This document shows positions 6,345-7,909 of a DNA stretch of 7,909 nucleotides, one piece after another. A program made the position numbers and the translations under genes. Within the stretch, counting starts at the first letter, position 1. Each line of letters begins with the position of its first letter. Under the pieces are notes generated by a model, which was not told the origin of the DNA, searched no databases, and worked only from the letters and a program-made list of their open reading frames with translations. Origin of the DNA: Planctomycetota bacterium (GTDB taxonomy: Bacteria; Planctomycetota; UBA1135; JALUZX01); NCBI GenBank assembly GCA_027011425.1, contig JALUZX010000505.1:1-7909 (forward strand), in the 5' to 3' direction.

Positions 6345-7661
6345 TCAGCGCGGAAGGTCCGGTTGGATGTTCCTGTATCGGTCCAGGATGCTTCGGGCCA
6401 TGTCCTCCAGGGTCCTGACCTGCTTCGGCCCCTTCCCGAGCCTTGTCGCCAGGCCTGGGTCCTCCAGGAAACGGCGTAGGATCGCTTCCAGGGCTCCGGC
6501 GTCCCCCGGGGGAAAGGTGAAACCGTTTTCCCCTTCTTTCACCGCCTGGGTGAGGCCTCCTACCCGGGAGGCGGCCACGGCGGCCCCAGAGAGGAGTCCT
6601 TCTCTCAGAGTGAGACCGAAGACCTCCTCCCACAGGGCCGGCACGACGAGGACGTCGATCCGGGAAAGAAGATCCGGCAGGTCCTCGTGGCGGTAGCTTC
6701 CCAGGACCTCCACGGGGTTTCCCCGGGGGACACGGGCGGCTAGTTCCCTGATCCGGTCCATGTAATCGGTGTGCTGGTAGAAGGGGGGGGCGTTTCCCGC
6801 CAGGAGGAGGGAGGCTGTGCCTTCGGGGAGGCGGGCGAAGGCCTCCAGGAGGACATGGACGCCTTTGGAGGGGATCAGGGTTCCGACGAAACCGACCCGG
6901 AGTCGGGGGGAGGGTTCCCTTCGGATTCCGGCGAAAGGGGCGGTGTCCAGGCCGTTTTCTTCCACATGAATCCGCTCTGGCGGAACTCCGAACTGGAGGA
7001 AGCGTTTCCGGGCGGCTTCGGATGGTGTGAGGAGGAGGTCGGGAAGGGCCAACATCTCCCGCAGCCAGTCGTGGAGGGCCGCCGCGGAAGGAAGATCTTC
7101 CCTGGGAAGGTCCGGGGAAAAGGGGAGCCCACCTCCCGAGGGAAGGAGGGCGGGCCAGGTGGCGGCCATGCAGGGAGCGCAGAGTCTCGGGTCCACTGTG
7201 GAGCAGGAGTAGAGGTCGGAGTGGAACATCTGGCCCCGGGGGCAGATCATCCAGTAGTCGTGGAGGGTCATGACCAGGGGAATCCCTGAGTCCTTCGCCA
7301 CCTTCAAGCAGGACACTCCAAGTCCCCCCATGTGGTGCGCGTGGATCAGCCGGGGCCTGGCCCGCTCGAGGAACCTGGTAAACACGGAGCCAAGGGTTTC
7401 GTCGTCGTAGATATGCCGGAGGCTCCGGGCCTTGGACCACCTGTAGATCACCCGGGTCACGGGAAAACCCTCCACATCTCCCCGGTAGGTGTCGTATTCC
7501 TCCAGGTCCGCCCGGTCGCCCCGGGCGTAGAAAGCCGTCTCCAGGCCCGCATCCCGGAAGGCCCTGGCCAGCTCCAGGGAGTGTTGCTCCACGCCGCCCA
7601 CTTGCTCGGGCGGACATCCGCAGGTGAGGAAGAGGATCTCGGGGGTGCGGTTGTTTTCCAT
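6345..7661 (-). CDS. GT4-family glycosyltransferase (GT-B fold)
   Basis: This gene encodes a 438-residue retaining glycosyltransferase that would move a sugar from a nucleotide-sugar donor to a glycan acceptor, probably for surface polysaccharide, at the cytoplasmic face of the membrane. The length is normal for GT4. The N-terminal Rossmann domain has a Gly-rich loop, QVGGVEQHS (20-28), HAHHMGGLG (107-115) and TLHDYWMICPRGQ (132-144), followed by cysteines 153, 161 and 164, a cluster I recognise from many GT4 proteins. The C-terminal domain opens with VGFVGTLIPSKGVHVLLEAF (256-275). It holds the E-x7-E pair Glu346 and Glu354 in EEVFGLTLRE (345-354), which binds the donor nucleotide-sugar, and SRVGG (365-369). 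No signal peptide or membrane helix is present. The ATG has GGGAG only about 4 bases upstream, slightly short but acceptable. Donor and acceptor cannot be told. No other glycan genes are visible, so it may be the last gene of, or outside, a cluster extending beyond the window. Confidence 0.95.
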   Translation of the reverse strand: MENNRTPEILFLTCGCPPEQVGGVEQHSLELARAFRDAGLETAFYARGDRADLEEYDTYRGDVEGFPVTRVIYRWSKARSLRHIYDDETLGSVFTRFLERARPRLIHAHHMGGLGVSCLKVAKDSGIPLVMTLHDYWMICPRGQMFHSDLYSCSTVDPRLCAPCMAATWPALLPSGGGLPFSPDLPREDLPSAAALHDWLREMLALPDLLLTPSEAARKRFLQFGVPPERIHVEENGLDTAPFAGIRREPSPRLRVGFVGTLIPSKGVHVLLEAFARLPEGTASLLLAGNAPPFYQHTDYMDRIRELAARVPRGNPVEVLGSYRHEDLPDLLSRIDVLVVPALWEEVFGLTLREGLLSGAAVAASRVGGLTQAVKEGENGFTFPPGDAGALEAILRRFLEDPGLATRLGKGPKQVRTLEDMARSILDRYRNIQPDLPR

Positions 7662-7764
7662 GGTTCTCCCGGGGGGTCCGTTTTTCTTTTCCGCCTTGCC
7701 ACGACGCGGGCGGATTGGAAGGATACTACCAGGCGGTGCGGCCGGGAAGGAAATCGAAGGACGC
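7662..7764. other. Intergenic gap between the glycosyltransferase and a divergent partial frame
   Basis: About 100 bases without coding-like codons lie here. A T-rich run (7681-7690) follows a short G run on the plus strand. On the minus strand TGGTAGTAT (7723-7731) resembles an extended -10 element about 62 bases before the glycosyltransferase ATG, but no good -35 hexamer accompanies it. Confidence 0.3.
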
Positions 7765-7909
7765 TTGCGAGAGGAATCCCGTTTCGTTCCCTCCGACCGG
7801 GAGGGGTTGGACGCCCTGTGGGAGATTCTCGCCGGGGAGGCCGAGGTCCATCTCTATTTCCTCTCCCGCCTCGAAAAGCTGGCCCGGCGGAACCGGCCCG
7901 ATGGGAGAG
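7765..7909 (+). CDS. Possible hypothetical protein, 3' end outside the window
   Basis: A plus-strand frame is open to the window edge, giving 48 residues from a TTG at 7765. It has no ATG, so ordinary ORF finding can miss it. Coding is suggested by codon third positions, 38 of 48 G or C, and by a protein-like helical pattern (DALWEILAGEAEVHLYFL, then KLARR), while the in-frame codons upstream of about 7738 are far less biased. GAAGGA (7756-7761) precedes the TTG by only 3 bases, so the start is uncertain; an upstream in-frame TTG at 7696 is the alternative. The product is not recognised. It would be divergent from the glycosyltransferase gene. Confidence 0.42.
   Translation, partial: MREESRFVPSDREGLDALWEILAGEAEVHLYFLSRLEKLARRNRPDGR

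Noticed and set aside
6274..7617. A 447-codon minus-strand frame overlapping the glycosyltransferase
   Set aside because: It is a shadow frame rich in Pro, Gly and Arg, while the overlapping frame 7661-6345 has all GT4 motifs.
6256..7728. The same hexamer TAGTAT on the minus strand upstream of both the C25 gene (6256-6261) and the glycosyltransferase gene (7723-7728)
   Set aside because: The distances to the start codons differ (about 143 and 62 bases), no shared -35 was found, and a 6-base match can arise by chance.

Overview
The window is GC-rich DNA with strong G/C bias at third codon positions and no sign of mobile elements, CRISPR, tRNA or rRNA. Two features suggest a planctomycete or a related lineage. 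The elongation factor G is of the spdEFG1 / mitochondrial EFG1 type, known from spirochaetes, planctomycetes and some deltaproteobacteria. The large exported protein ends in a small beta-rich tail domain that I associate from memory with exported proteins of planctomycetes. An acidobacterial or myxococcal origin cannot be excluded from sequence alone.

Left part, plus strand (1-2672): an EF-G gene cut at its 5' end by the window edge, followed through a 4-base ATGA overlap by a 231-aa RecA/KaiC-like P-loop protein whose Walker A and Walker B motifs both look degenerate. The two are almost certainly co-transcribed and translationally coupled. A strong GC hairpin (2731-2756) lies between this pair and the convergent gene that follows. 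Its best T-tract is on the minus strand, so it mainly ends the minus-strand gene, but it probably serves both directions.

Middle part, minus strand (6113 down to 2784): one very large gene for a secreted gingipain-like cysteine peptidase (family C25). It has a signal peptide, a prosegment, a catalytic domain with the His/Cys dyad, an Ig-like domain, a long beta-rich region and a C-terminal tail domain. Its leader carries a 7-bp stem-loop directly against the ribosome binding site and a 10-bp direct repeat.

Right part: 231 bases of non-coding DNA including an AT-rich patch, then a complete GT4-family glycosyltransferase on the minus strand (7661 down to 6345). At the right edge, a plus-strand frame with coding-like composition starts near 7765 and runs out of the window.

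The translation genes on the left and the secreted-protein and glycan genes on the right look like separate transcription units. Nothing in the window shows that they form one pathway. The points most worth following are the apparently ATPase-dead partner coupled to a mitochondrial-type EF-G, and the architecture of the non-Bacteroidetes C25 peptidase.
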